64,000 nucleotides of DNA from JAJRXR01 sp041402005 (lineage in GTDB: Bacteria; Planctomycetota; Phycisphaerae; Phycisphaerales; UBA1924): contig JAWKTB010000008.1 in the NCBI GenBank assembly GCA_041402005.1, forward strand, positions 132,344-196,343. Reading direction: 5' to 3'. The notes beneath the pieces were generated by a model. It did no database searches. It saw only the letters and a list, made by a program, of their open reading frames with translations, and was not told the DNA's origin. A program made the translations under genes and the position numbers. Below are positions 18,402 through 27,501 of the stretch, piece by piece; the stretch's first letter is position 1, and each line of letters begins with the position of its first letter.

Positions 18402-19139
18402 TCATTCACGGGCATGCTCACGGCTGCCCTCCGGGTCAGCCGTGCCACCGACGGGCGTGCTGCACTCGGGGCAGACGTCGCCGGCCAGGTCACGAACATC
18501 GTACTTGCATCGATGGCATCGACCTCGACGGATGCGGGCGATTGCGCGCGAGCTTACGGCGAAGACCCACGTCGATGCCAGCAAGCCGATCAAGGCGACG
18601 ACGGCGCCCGCGTTGTGTACATACCCCCACCAGACCACACGCCCCTGCCGCGGATAATCCTCGATCATTCGCGACATCGCATCGTACGACTTGCTCTCCC
18701 CTGACCGGCGATGCATGTACCTCTCGACGGCGAGTACGGCGTCATCCGGAACGTCGTCAGCGACATTGATAAAGCCATGGGAAAACCACGTGGACGCCCA
18801 CCATCCTTCTCCATGCGGATGGTACAGAATCATGAATACAAATTGGAAGGAAGTCTCCGGATCCTTCGGGTGATAGCCAGACAACGCCTCCTCCGACACC
18901 TCGTAGCTGCCGTCGCGGCGTGTCGCTTCAACAGCCGCGAAGTAGAACAACGTCTCTGTGGAGACGTGGCGGCGGCGATACTCTCTCGAGCGGTCGACCA
19001 CCCACCGCTTGCACGTCGAGCCGATCGGAAGCATCGCAAAGTCCAGCGCGAGCAATGCGATTGCCACCAGAGCGACGGCCATGGCGCATCGGCGTCTGAT
19101 TCTTATGGCGCGGATCGTGCTGGCCTCCCGGAATATCAC
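18402..19139 (-). CDS. Membrane protein with C-terminal zinc ribbon (family member 2)
   Basis: 245 residues. N-terminal helix (AMAVALVAIALLALDFAMLP), a periplasmic domain of about 130 residues, a second helix near 180-205 and the tail CHRCKYDVRDL...CPEC. It is paralogous in layout to the upstream gene, whose stop it overlaps by 4 bp. Base composition is visibly less G+C-rich than the window average. Function unknown. Confidence 0.7.
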   Translation of the reverse strand: MIFREASTIRAIRIRRRCAMAVALVAIALLALDFAMLPIGSTCKRWVVDRSREYRRRHVSTETLFYFAAVEATRRDGSYEVSEEALSGYHPKDPETSFQFVFMILYHPHGEGWWASTWFSHGFINVADDVPDDAVLAVERYMHRRSGESKSYDAMSRMIEDYPRQGRVVWWGYVHNAGAVVALIGLLASTWVFAVSSRAIARIRRGRCHRCKYDVRDLAGDVCPECSTPVGGTADPEGSREHARE

Positions 19140-19876
19140 GCCGGCGCCTCACCGATCGGCGTGCCGCACTCGGGGCATACACCGCCAACCAACCCCGCGA
19201 GCGCGTACTTGCATCGAGCGCAGCGCCCCGAGCGTTCACGCCGCCACGAACGCACGGCGCCAAGCAGCTTCCAGGAACCGACCACGAGGACGATCGCGGC
19301 GCACAGACTCGCAAGGTCGTGGACGACGCCGAGCCATGCAACACGTCCACGCAGGGGTTTCCCCGTGGCATGATCCGCGAATGCCTGGGCCACCTCGTCG
19401 CCGGCCCGATCGCGCAGCAACTGTGTCGTGAAGGCGACGCAGTCCGGCGAGAACGGACTGGTTGGCGGGTTGCCCTTCCAATCCCATACCACCACGCGCG
19501 GCGCCCCAAGCCAGGTTGGCGCCCACAAACCACTCGGCGTCCGCGGTATCAAAACAGAGATCTCCCGCTGCATGGGATCGCGGGTTTCCCAAGGATGCGC
19601 GAAAAACGCCTGGTCCTCGTCAAGACCTGACCACGCTCCCTCGCGAGTGGGAAAGACATAGACAAGACACGTGTCCGCTCGGGCGGGGTCGGTTGGGCGG
19701 GCACGCAAGAGCAGGTTGAAATCCCGGAACTGACCGACGGCCGAGATCCCCCTCGTCCCCGCCACGGGCAGGAGCATGAAGTCAAGGATGAGGAGCACGA
19801 GGAGCGAGCCGCACAGCAAGGAGAGCCAGACCACTCTCGCTTTCGATGACGACCGGTTCGCTCCGCCATCGTCCAT
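19136..19876 (-). CDS. Membrane protein with C-terminal zinc ribbon (family member 3)
   Basis: 246 residues from the ATG at 19876 (a GTG one codon earlier is possible). N-terminal helix (VVWLSLLCGSLLVLLILDFM), a periplasmic domain with VYVFPTREGAW, a second helix (LASLCAAIVLVVGSWKLL) and the tail CARCKYALAGLVGGVCPECG. The start codon overlaps the amidohydrolase stop, so it is the second gene of that operon. With the next gene it forms a tandem paralogous pair. Function unknown. Confidence 0.7.
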   Translation of the reverse strand: MDDGGANRSSSKARVVWLSLLCGSLLVLLILDFMLLPVAGTRGISAVGQFRDFNLLLRARPTDPARADTCLVYVFPTREGAWSGLDEDQAFFAHPWETRDPMQREISVLIPRTPSGLWAPTWLGAPRVVVWDWKGNPPTSPFSPDCVAFTTQLLRDRAGDEVAQAFADHATGKPLRGRVAWLGVVHDLASLCAAIVLVVGSWKLLGAVRSWRRERSGRCARCKYALAGLVGGVCPECGTPIGEAPA

Positions 19877-21639
19877 CACTCCCCCTCGTACACCGTCTCC
19901 CCCCCGATGACCGTCTTGAGCACCTTCGTGTCCGGGATCAGCCCCGCCTCGCAGGTCATGATGTCCCGGTCGATGACGACGAAGTCAGCGAGCTTGCCGA
20001 CCTCCAGGGTCCCCTTCTCGTCCTCCTCGAACGCCGCGTACGCCGCCCAGATGGTGAAGCTCTTGAGCGCCTCTGCCCGCGTCATCCGCTGCTCAGGATG
20101 CCACCCGCCCGCCGGGGCGCCTTCGAGGTCCTGGCGCGTCACCGCCGCGTAGATGCCGAGGAACGGATTGTGGCTCTCGACCGGGAAGTCGCTGCCCGAC
20201 GCGATCGGCACGCCCGAGTCGATCAGGCTCCGCCACGCGTAGGCGCCGACGGTCCGATCACGCCCGATCCGCTCCTCGATCCAGCGCATGTCGGTCGTGC
20301 AGTGGGTCGGCTGCATCGAGGGGAGCACGCCCAGGTCCTCGAACCTCGGGATGTCGGCGGCATCGAGTAGCTGCGCGTGCTCGATCCTGAACCTGTTGTT
20401 CCGCGCGTGTAAGAGCCCCGAGCCGAGGGGCTGGCCGGCGCCCGGGCCGGTCGTTTCCCCAGCGCTCTCGCCCGCCGCCGAGGTCGCCGGGATCGCGATC
20501 GCCTGGGCGAACTCGTACGCGTCGAGGACCCTTCGATTCGCCCGGTCGCCGATCGCGTGCGTGCAGACCTGGTACCCGTGGTCGTTGGCGTCCTTGGCGA
20601 CCTTGTCCACGAAGAGAGGATCGACGACGTTGAGCCCGACGTAGGGGTCGCCGTCGCGATCGACCGGTCGGTCGGCGTACGGCTCGAGCAGCCACGCCCC
20701 GCGCGAGCCCAGCGCCCCATCCATGTACAGCTTGCACGCCCGCACCGTCACGCGGCCCGAGACGTAGATCCCGTGCTGGGCGAAGTACTCGATCGCGACC
20801 TGGCCCGGCACGAGCACGTACATCCGCATCTTCAGGCGCCCGTCCGCCGCGAGCTGCTTGTACACCTCGACCGTCTCGGGCGACACGCCCATGTCATGCA
20901 CACCCGTCAGCCCGGCGGACAGGCACATGTCCTGGGCCGCCAGGATCAGCTCCGCGTCCTCGCCCCGCGCGTGCGGAGGTACCGCCCCCTCGATGAGCGG
21001 CTGGGCGTTGTCGACGAAGATCCCCGTCGCCCTGCCGTCGTCGCCCCGGAGGATCTCGCCGCCCTCGGGCGAGGGCGTCCGGTCGTCGATCCCCGCGGCT
21101 TTCATCGCGGCCGCATTCGCGAGCGCCGCGTGCCCGTCCACGCGCGACAGCCAGACCGGGTGGTCGGGGACGGCGTCCGACAGGAGCTGGTGCGTCGGCA
21201 GCTCGCCGCTGGGCCACAGCTCATGGTCCCACCCGCGCCCGAGGATCCATGTTCCACGAGGAACAGCGTCCGCCCGCGCGCGCACGCGGTCGATCACTTC
21301 CTCGTAGCTCTTGGTCCCGGCGAGGTCGATGACGCCGACCTTGAGCTGGCCCAGGCCCATCATGTGCGCGTGCGCGTCGATGAGGCCCGGGAGGATGACG
21401 CGCCCACTGACGTCGACGATCTCGACGCCCTCATCGATGAAGGGCAGGACGTCGCGCTTGGAGCCGATGCCGACGATGCGTCCGTTCTCGGTCGCCATCG
21501 CCTCGGCGGTAGGGGCCTCGTCGGAGGCGGTGTAGATCTTGGCGTTGAGGTAGACGCGTCGGACGCTCTGGGCGGGCGCCGCCTTGACGCCCAGGACGAG
21601 GACGGCAAGAGCCAGGCCGATCGAGGCGAGTGCGTTCAT
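19876..21639 (-). CDS. Exported YtcJ-type metal-dependent amidohydrolase
   Basis: 587 residues. A signal peptide (MNALASIGLALAVLVLGVKA...APAQS) exports it. The amidohydrolase-3 fold is shown by GLIDAHAHMMGLG (HxH metal ligands), VDGHAALAN, THAIGDRANRRVLDAYE, FRIEHAQLLD, the late Asp in ASGSDFPVE, and the C-terminal strand KLADFVVIDRDIM. The substrate is unknown; YtcJ-like enzymes are often annotated only by fold. An insertion of about 25 low-complexity residues (SAAGESAGETTG) follows the GDRANRR motif. The ATG at 21639 is 6 nt from TACACT. Confidence 0.88.
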   Translation of the reverse strand: MNALASIGLALAVLVLGVKAAPAQSVRRVYLNAKIYTASDEAPTAEAMATENGRIVGIGSKRDVLPFIDEGVEIVDVSGRVILPGLIDAHAHMMGLGQLKVGVIDLAGTKSYEEVIDRVRARADAVPRGTWILGRGWDHELWPSGELPTHQLLSDAVPDHPVWLSRVDGHAALANAAAMKAAGIDDRTPSPEGGEILRGDDGRATGIFVDNAQPLIEGAVPPHARGEDAELILAAQDMCLSAGLTGVHDMGVSPETVEVYKQLAADGRLKMRMYVLVPGQVAIEYFAQHGIYVSGRVTVRACKLYMDGALGSRGAWLLEPYADRPVDRDGDPYVGLNVVDPLFVDKVAKDANDHGYQVCTHAIGDRANRRVLDAYEFAQAIAIPATSAAGESAGETTGPGAGQPLGSGLLHARNNRFRIEHAQLLDAADIPRFEDLGVLPSMQPTHCTTDMRWIEERIGRDRTVGAYAWRSLIDSGVPIASGSDFPVESHNPFLGIYAAVTRQDLEGAPAGGWHPEQRMTRAEALKSFTIWAAYAAFEEDEKGTLEVGKLADFVVIDRDIMTCEAGLIPDTKVLKTVIGGETVYEGE

Positions 21640-21645
21640 GCCCCG

Positions 21646-21651
21646 AGTGTA
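21646..21651 (-). promoter_or_regulatory. -10 element TACACT, leaderless type
   Basis: Minus-strand TACACT, six bases (CGGGGC), then the ATG of the amidohydrolase gene. No ribosome site. Confidence 0.6.
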
Positions 21652-21673
21652 TCCGGGGCGCCAATCCCCTCCC

Positions 21674-24598
21674 TCACTTGCCCTCGAACCAGCTCCGCCC
21701 GATCGCCGACTCGACCTTGAGGGGGACGCTGAGCGTCATCGCCGCCTCCATGCGTTCGACGATGAGGCCCCGCGCCCGGTCGGCGACGGCGTCGGGCGCC
21801 TCGAAGACCAGCTCGTCATGGATCTGCACGAGCATGCGCACGCCGTCGATCTCCGGGGGCGCCCCATCGCGCCAGTTCGCGGCGTGGGGGCTGAGGCGTC
21901 GGTGCAGGTCCACCATCGCGATCTTGATCAGGTCGGCGGCCGAGCCCTGGACGACGGAGTTGATCGCGGTCCGCTCGGCCAGGGCGCGCCGGGCGGGGAC
22001 GTTCGAGTCGATGTCCGGGATCGGGCGTCGGCGTCCCATCATCGTCTCGACGTAGCCCAGGCGGTGTGCCTGCTCGACGCACTCCTGGAGGAAGGTCGTG
22101 ATGCCGGCGAAGCGGCGCTTGTACCCGTCGATGATCTCGCCGGCGTCGGTGTTGGAGATGCCCAGGCGTCTGGCGAGGCCGAAGGGCGTGACGCCGTAGA
22201 TGATCCCGAAGTTGACCATCTTGGCGCCGTTGCGCTGCTCGCGGGTGACGTCCTCGGGCTTGACGGCGTGGATCTGGGCGGCGACGGCGGTGTGGATGTC
22301 CTCGCCCTGGTGGAAGGCCTCGTTCAGGGCCGGGTCCTTGGACAGGTGCGCGAGCAGGCGCAGCTCGATCTGCGAGTAGTCGGCCGTGATCAGCGTGTGC
22401 CCCTCCTCGGCGATGAACGCGCGCCGGATCTCTCGCCCGATCTCGGTCCGGATCGGGATGTTCTGCAGGTTCGGGTCGGAGCTGGACAGGCGCCCGGTGA
22501 CGGCGACGGTCTGGTTGAAGCTCGCGTGGATGCGTCCGTCCTCGGCGTGGATCTCCTCACGCAGCGCCACCAGGTAGGTGCTGACCAGCTTGGTCAGCTG
22601 GCGGTACTCCAGGATGAGCTGCGGGATCTCGCTCTCGACCGCCGGGTCCTGGGCGATCTTCTCGAGCACCTCGGCGTCGGTCGAGTACCCGGTCTTGGTC
22701 TTCTTGAGCGGGCGGATCCCGAGCCCCGGCTCGGCGTCCTCGGGCTTGTTGAACAGGATGCTCGAAAGCTGCTTGGGCGAGTCCGGGTCGAAGCCCCTGC
22801 CGCACGCCTCGTAGGCGGCGTCCGAGATCTGTTGCTTCAGTTCGTCGATTCGGGTCTGGAGCTTGTCGCGCTGGCGGTCCAGCTCGTCGGGGTCGACGCG
22901 GATGCCGTTCCACTCGAGCTCCGCCAGCACCTCGACCAGCGGCATCTCGAGGTCCCGGAAGAGGGGCGTGAGCTTCAGCCGCCGCAGCTCTGGCGCCATC
23001 TCGTGCATGAGCTGGAGCGTCGCGTCCGCGTCCTCGGCGGCGTACTTGGTCGCGTCCTCCAGGGGGACGTCGGAGAACAGCTTCTGGCTCTTGCCCGAGC
23101 CGATGAGGTCCTTGATCGGGATGTTGTGACGCCCGAGCAGGGCGAGCGACAGGGCGTCGAGCGAGTGGCTCGACCTCGACGCGTCGATCAGGTAGCTGGC
23201 GATCATCGTGTCGCCCGCCTCGGACTTGTCGTCGGTCGGCGTGAACCCCCGCAGCTCGACCCCGGCGCGGCGGAGCACCAGCAGATCGTACTTCAGATTG
23301 TGCCCGACCTTGGCCCGCGACGCGTCCTCCAGGATCGGGCGCAGCGCGTCGAGCACCGTCTTCTCGTCGAGACAACGCTCGTGCTCGGGGCAACGGACGG
23401 GAACGTACCACCCCTTGCCGGGCTTGACGCTCAAGCAGAGACCGCACAGGTCGGCCCGCATCGGGCGGATGTTCGTCGTCTCGGTGTCGATCGAGAGGAG
23501 CTTGGCCTTCTCGATCTTGGCGAGCATTGCGTCGAGCGCCTCGCGCGTCTGGACGCAGGTGTACTCGCCCTTCACGTCGTCGAGCGACGAGGGGAGTTCC
23601 TGGTCGAAGAGTCCGCCGAAGCCCGAGGGCTCAGAAGCCTTGGCACGCGGCGCGGGAGAGGCGCCCGCCTCGCTCTCGCCCCCGAGCAGCGCCTTGAGCT
23701 CGTCCTGGTACCGGTTGAACCCCAGCTCCTTCAGGATCGGCGCCAGCGCCACCAGGTTGAACGACGTCGTCTTCGCCTTCTCCAGGTCGAAGTCGATCGG
23801 CGCGTCGTGACGCAGCGAGACGAGCAGGCGGCTCAGGGGCAGGCGGTCGGCCGCCTCCAGGATCTTCTCCCGGCGCTTGCCCTTGATCTTCCATTCCTTC
23901 GCGGGCTTGTCCGCCTTGACCTCCTCGATGACGGCGTCGAGCGAGCCGAACTCGGCGATCAACTGTGCCGCAGTCTTGGGCCCGACCCCATCGACCCCCG
24001 GCACGTTGTCGACCGTGTCGCCCATCAGCGCGAGCATGTCGATGACCTGCGAGGGGGCGAGCCCGGTCTCTTCCTTGAGCTTGGCTTCGTCGATCAGTTC
24101 GTCGGTATGGATGTCGTACATCTCGGTGGGGGGGATCCCGGCGCCGAGGAGCTGTTTGAGGTCCTTGTCCTTGGAGATGATGCGGACGCGGACGTCGGGG
24201 TGTTGTTCAGAGAACGTGGTGGCGATGGTGGCGATGACGTCGTCGGCCTCGAAGCCGGGCGAGGCGACGATGGGCACGCCGAGGGCCCGGAGGATCGACA
24301 GCGCCCGCTCGACCTGGGGGCGCAGGTCCTCGGGGGGCTCGGGGCGGTTGGCCTTGTACTCGGGGAAGAAGGCGGAGCGGAAGGTGCCCTTGTCCCCGCC
24401 GACGTCGAGGGCGATCGCGACGTAGTCGGGCGTGCCGCCGACCTTGCCCTCGCCCCGGAGGAGCTTGAGGAGCATGCCCACGAAGCCGAACGTCATGTTG
24501 GTGGGCTCTTTGGTGACCGGGCTGGTCATGGGCGTGCGGATGGCGTGGTAGGCGCGGAAGAACTGGGCGTAGGCGTCGATGAGGTAGAGGGTTTTCAT
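21674..24598 (-). CDS. polA: DNA polymerase I, three-domain
   Basis: 974 residues. Domains in order: 5'-3' exonuclease (1-305; YLIDAYAQFFRAYHA, FEADDVIAT, GDTVDNVPGVDGVGPKTA); an intact 3'-5' proofreading exonuclease (about 345-570; Asp371/Glu373 in DTETT, HNLKYDLL with Asp438, YAAEDADAT with Tyr519/Asp523); and the polymerase (580-974; motif A DYSQIELRLLAH, motif B RNGAKMVNFGIIYG, motif C QIHDELVFEAP). It functions in Okazaki-fragment processing and repair. It is 35 bp downstream of the GlmU-like gene; the gap is filled by a 14-bp direct repeat and no clear ribosome site precedes the ATG. Confidence 0.97.
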   Translation of the reverse strand: MKTLYLIDAYAQFFRAYHAIRTPMTSPVTKEPTNMTFGFVGMLLKLLRGEGKVGGTPDYVAIALDVGGDKGTFRSAFFPEYKANRPEPPEDLRPQVERALSILRALGVPIVASPGFEADDVIATIATTFSEQHPDVRVRIISKDKDLKQLLGAGIPPTEMYDIHTDELIDEAKLKEETGLAPSQVIDMLALMGDTVDNVPGVDGVGPKTAAQLIAEFGSLDAVIEEVKADKPAKEWKIKGKRREKILEAADRLPLSRLLVSLRHDAPIDFDLEKAKTTSFNLVALAPILKELGFNRYQDELKALLGGESEAGASPAPRAKASEPSGFGGLFDQELPSSLDDVKGEYTCVQTREALDAMLAKIEKAKLLSIDTETTNIRPMRADLCGLCLSVKPGKGWYVPVRCPEHERCLDEKTVLDALRPILEDASRAKVGHNLKYDLLVLRRAGVELRGFTPTDDKSEAGDTMIASYLIDASRSSHSLDALSLALLGRHNIPIKDLIGSGKSQKLFSDVPLEDATKYAAEDADATLQLMHEMAPELRRLKLTPLFRDLEMPLVEVLAELEWNGIRVDPDELDRQRDKLQTRIDELKQQISDAAYEACGRGFDPDSPKQLSSILFNKPEDAEPGLGIRPLKKTKTGYSTDAEVLEKIAQDPAVESEIPQLILEYRQLTKLVSTYLVALREEIHAEDGRIHASFNQTVAVTGRLSSSDPNLQNIPIRTEIGREIRRAFIAEEGHTLITADYSQIELRLLAHLSKDPALNEAFHQGEDIHTAVAAQIHAVKPEDVTREQRNGAKMVNFGIIYGVTPFGLARRLGISNTDAGEIIDGYKRRFAGITTFLQECVEQAHRLGYVETMMGRRRPIPDIDSNVPARRALAERTAINSVVQGSAADLIKIAMVDLHRRLSPHAANWRDGAPPEIDGVRMLVQIHDELVFEAPDAVADRARGLIVERMEAAMTLSVPLKVESAIGRSWFEGK

Positions 24599-24605
24599 GG
24601 GGAGG

Positions 24606-24633
24606 CAATGGGCAGTGGGCAATAGGCAGTGGG
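24606..24633. repeat. 14-bp direct repeat, two copies
   Basis: CAATGGGCAGTGGG followed without gap by CAATAGGCAGTGGG (one mismatch). It abuts the stop codon of the GlmU-like gene and fills the space before polA. Confidence 0.8.
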
Positions 24634-25890
24634 TCAGATAGCGGGCTTGCCCGGCCAGCTCACCGGCGCGGCCTCGCCCGTCGCCCGCTCGTGCAGGACG
24701 GTCAGGCGTCTGGCGTAGGCCTGGGTCTGGTCGACGCCGCGCCGTCCCATGACCTGCATCGCGATCTCGACGAACTTGCCGAGGCGGAAGGGCTTTGCCC
24801 CGTCGTCGGTGACCCAGGAGAAGGCGCCGATCGTGCCCGAGGCGGGGGCGGTGGCGGCGTACATCACGCCCGTGTTCAGGATTGCGCCGGTCATGAGGCG
24901 GGTGCAGATCGCGGTCTTGACGTGGTCGCCGATGATGGCGCCGAGGAACGTCTGGCCCGTGCGCTCGTGCTTCGCGTCCGGCGTCGCCCTGGCGATGACC
25001 TCGGTGTAGGTGTTGAGGAGGTTGGAGTTGGTCGTGCCGGCGCCGAGATTGGCCCACTCGCCGATCCAGCTGTCGCCCAGGTGCCCCTCGTGGGCCTTGT
25101 TGGCGTAGCCCTGGAAGACGCACCCGCCGACCTCGCCGGCGACCTTGCAGACGGGGCCGATCGCCGTGTTCGGCTTGATGTTGGCATGCTCGAAGACGGT
25201 GCACCCGCGACCGATGAGCGCCGGGCCGTTGATGACGGCCAGGGGGCGGATGGTCGCGTTGGCGCCGATGACGATCGGCCCGTGCTCGGCGTTGAGCACC
25301 ACGCCCCGGTAGACCTCCGCCTCGGGATCAATCAGGATCCTGTAGTCGCCCAGGCAGAGAACCCCCTCGGGGACCTCATCCTGCGTCTCGTCCTGGTCCT
25401 TGAGCAGGAGCATCATGTCGATCGCGATCGCCTGGTCGCGCACGCGACGGAAGTGCCACGGGCGAGCCAGCAGTACGTCGTCCTCGATCTCGACCGACTC
25501 CATCGAGGGCGAGCCCCCGGCGAGGAACTCGCGCATCTCGCCCAGCACCAGGGCCGCGGCGATCAGGTCCCCCGACGACTTCTCGACCAGCACCTGCCCG
25601 GTCTCGATCTCGGCGAAGACCTCGAGGGGCAGGGCGCACCGCCCGTTGATCGCGACGACGGGCTCGTCGGGATCGCCGTCGATCTGCTCGTTGACGGGCT
25701 CGTCGTGGCGCTCACGGGCCAGGTCCAAATGGTCGGCGTGGACGTAGAGCCCGATGACGTCGAGGTCGAGCGAGCGTCGCAGGCGTTCGAGGGTCGTGAG
25801 GGCGCCCGTTCGGATGTCGAAGCTCGGGCGCAGGTCGCTCATCGGGCTGAGCTCGCCCCGCCCGTCGTCGAAGACGATCGCCTTTGGCAT
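24634..25890 (-). CDS. GlmU-like fused sugar-phosphate nucleotidyltransferase/acyltransferase (alternative GlmU type)
   Basis: 418 residues. The N-terminus (AIVFDDGRGELSPMSDLRPSFDIRTG, quoted in part as SPMSDLRPSFDIRTG) matches the alternative bacterial GlmU family, not classical LAGGxGTRM enzymes. The C-terminal half is a left-handed beta helix of hexapeptide repeats (PIVIGANATIRPLAVI, ALIGRGCTVFEHANI) with GEWANLGAGTTNSNL near the active site. By family it should make UDP-GlcNAc from GlcN-1-P, feeding peptidoglycan or LPS synthesis; the specificity is inferred. A classical glmU is absent from the window. The ATG is 6 nt after TAGACT. Confidence 0.82.
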   Translation of the reverse strand: MPKAIVFDDGRGELSPMSDLRPSFDIRTGALTTLERLRRSLDLDVIGLYVHADHLDLARERHDEPVNEQIDGDPDEPVVAINGRCALPLEVFAEIETGQVLVEKSSGDLIAAALVLGEMREFLAGGSPSMESVEIEDDVLLARPWHFRRVRDQAIAIDMMLLLKDQDETQDEVPEGVLCLGDYRILIDPEAEVYRGVVLNAEHGPIVIGANATIRPLAVINGPALIGRGCTVFEHANIKPNTAIGPVCKVAGEVGGCVFQGYANKAHEGHLGDSWIGEWANLGAGTTNSNLLNTYTEVIARATPDAKHERTGQTFLGAIIGDHVKTAICTRLMTGAILNTGVMYAATAPASGTIGAFSWVTDDGAKPFRLGKFVEIAMQVMGRRGVDQTQAYARRLTVLHERATGEAAPVSWPGKPAI

Positions 25891-25896
25891 CGGCAG

Positions 25897-25902
25897 AGTC
25901 TA
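25897..25902 (-). promoter_or_regulatory. -10 element TAGACT, leaderless type
   Basis: Minus-strand TAGACT, six bases (CTGCCG), then the ATG at 25890. It probably drives the GlmU-like gene and polA. Confidence 0.6.
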
Positions 25903-25951
25903 GCGGGGGTGGTGGGGGCTTGGTCGGGTAGGCGATGCGTAGAGGGAAGAG

Positions 25952-25968
25952 ACGGGCGGGACGCCCGT
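25952..25968. terminator. Hairpin after mreD
   Basis: ACGGGCG / CGCCCGT perfect 7-bp stem with loop GGA, 16 bases downstream of the mreD stop. No T-run follows on the minus strand, so it may only mark the mRNA end or be a dispersed repeat. Confidence 0.4.
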
Positions 25969-25983
25969 ACCACCAGGAGGAGT

Positions 25984-26547
25984 TCAGGCTCGGCGTGCGA
26001 AGCGGGCGTTGGGGGCGCTCTGGAACTGGAACGCGCCGGCGAGGGGCGTGAGGACCAGGTACATCGCCGCGGCGGTCAGCCCGGTGTACAGGGCCGAGAG
26101 CGTGCGGAAGCCGAGCTGCGAGCCGGGCCTCCAGACGATCGGGTCGTAGAAGCCTCGGATCGTGAACAGCGCGACGACGACGATCCCCGCGACCAGGGCG
26201 GCGAGGACGGAGAGGACGACGAGCGTCACCGGGCGCCTCCCGATCACGACGCCCCTGGCCGCGACGACGAGCTGCGCCGCGAGGAGGTAGCCGATCGCGT
26301 GGGGCCCGATGACCGTCGCGGCGCCGACCGGGTTCAGGTCAACCGCGCTGGTCAAGTCCGTCACGACTCCGAGAATCAGCCCCGCCCAGAGGGCCGTCCG
26401 CGCGGGCGACCAGAGCGCCACGTACACCAGCACCGGGATCACGAAGCTGGGGGCGATGTTGCCCTGGCCCGGGCTCAGGAGCGGACGCAGGCCGATCTCG
26501 AGCCCGAACGCGACCCATGAAACCAGCGCGAAGACGATCCACCTCAC
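25984..26547 (-). CDS. mreD: Rod shape-determining protein MreD
   Basis: 187 residues, about five membrane helices, in the canonical position after mreC with a 4-bp ATGA overlap. The start MRWIVFALVSWVAFGLEIGLRP and the motif GLILGVVTDLTSA fit the family, whose sequences are weakly conserved; position is the main evidence. It belongs to the elongasome that guides peptidoglycan insertion. No pbp2 or rodA gene follows. Confidence 0.85.
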   Translation of the reverse strand: MRWIVFALVSWVAFGLEIGLRPLLSPGQGNIAPSFVIPVLVYVALWSPARTALWAGLILGVVTDLTSAVDLNPVGAATVIGPHAIGYLLAAQLVVAARGVVIGRRPVTLVVLSVLAALVAGIVVVALFTIRGFYDPIVWRPGSQLGFRTLSALYTGLTAAAMYLVLTPLAGAFQFQSAPNARFARRA

Positions 26548-27461
26548 GGCGACACCCCCCCGTCCGCCCTGGCCTGGGCGTCGGCGGCGCCCCGGGTGAC
26601 CGGGATGCGGAGGACGACCTCCGCCGCCCCGCGCAGGTCGCTGCCCGGGCGGACGGTGATGACCTTGCGCAAGGGATGGTCACGCGAGGGCTCGATGGCG
26701 ACGATCGTGCCGATGGTCAGCATCTGGGCGCTGTCGGGCCAGTCGCGGTCCTTGAGACAGACGCGTTGGCCGATCTCGAGTGGGGAGCCGCCTTCGGTCT
26801 CACCTGGGTCCTCGACGTCGCCCCGGAGCATGCCGTCGCCGGTGGCCTCGAGGATGCATTCGAGCGTGCGCGTCGCCTCGGCGTCGAGAAGAACCCTTCC
26901 CTGGATCGGAGTCGAGGACTGGGCGGTGATCGGCCGGACCTCGGAGTAGAGGGGGAACACACGCTGTACGCGCCCGAGCAGTTGCACGCTCCCGTCGGTC
27001 GCGACCGTGCCCGCGGTGACGCCCAGCGATCGGCCCGCGCGAACGCGGAGGATCGAGGTGCTTGATGCGTCCGCGGCGTCGCCCATGACCGAGGCGGTGA
27101 TCGGGCGGATCGGCTCGGCTGGGTTGAACTGTCTCGCGCCGGCGAGCTGCTCGACGAGGTCGTGCAAGCGTTCGTTCTCGAGCTGCGCTTGCAGGTAGCG
27201 GAGCTTGTACCGCTCAATCTCGCCCTCGAGGCGGTTGCGCTGGTCGTCGGCGAGCGTGCGGGCGCCCTTGCCCGGCGCGAGCCAGAGGCTGAACTCGGTG
27301 ACGGGGTGCGCGAGTGGGGAGATCGCCGCGACGACGACGCTGCCCGTCCACCCGGCCCATCCCATCAGTCGCGCCGGCGCGAAGGCGAGCACCAGGCAGA
27401 GCGTGACCGCGCCGGGGAAGGCGAGGCGCGAGAGCCTGGTCTTGCTCAGCGATCGGGACAT
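26544..27461 (-). CDS. mreC: Rod shape-determining protein MreC
   Basis: 305 residues. An N-terminal membrane helix (about 12-48), a coiled coil (about 70-108, ending ENERLHDLVEQLAG) and the periplasmic beta domain with RAGRSLGVTAGTVA and RPITAQSSTPIQGRV. It links MreB to periplasmic cell-wall enzymes. It starts 40 bp after mreB and overlaps mreD. Confidence 0.92.
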   Translation of the reverse strand: MSRSLSKTRLSRLAFPGAVTLCLVLAFAPARLMGWAGWTGSVVVAAISPLAHPVTEFSLWLAPGKGARTLADDQRNRLEGEIERYKLRYLQAQLENERLHDLVEQLAGARQFNPAEPIRPITASVMGDAADASSTSILRVRAGRSLGVTAGTVATDGSVQLLGRVQRVFPLYSEVRPITAQSSTPIQGRVLLDAEATRTLECILEATGDGMLRGDVEDPGETEGGSPLEIGQRVCLKDRDWPDSAQMLTIGTIVAIEPSRDHPLRKVITVRPGSDLRGAAEVVLRIPVTRGAADAQARADGGVSP

Positions 27462-27501
27462 CCGTGTCGCACCCTCGTTGCGGCTCCGCCGTGGGTCGGG
27501 T

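Noticed and set aside
21584..24625. Open frame of 1013 codons on the plus strand
   Set aside because: Antisense to polA, whose motifs are intact; the product is repetitive and domain-free.
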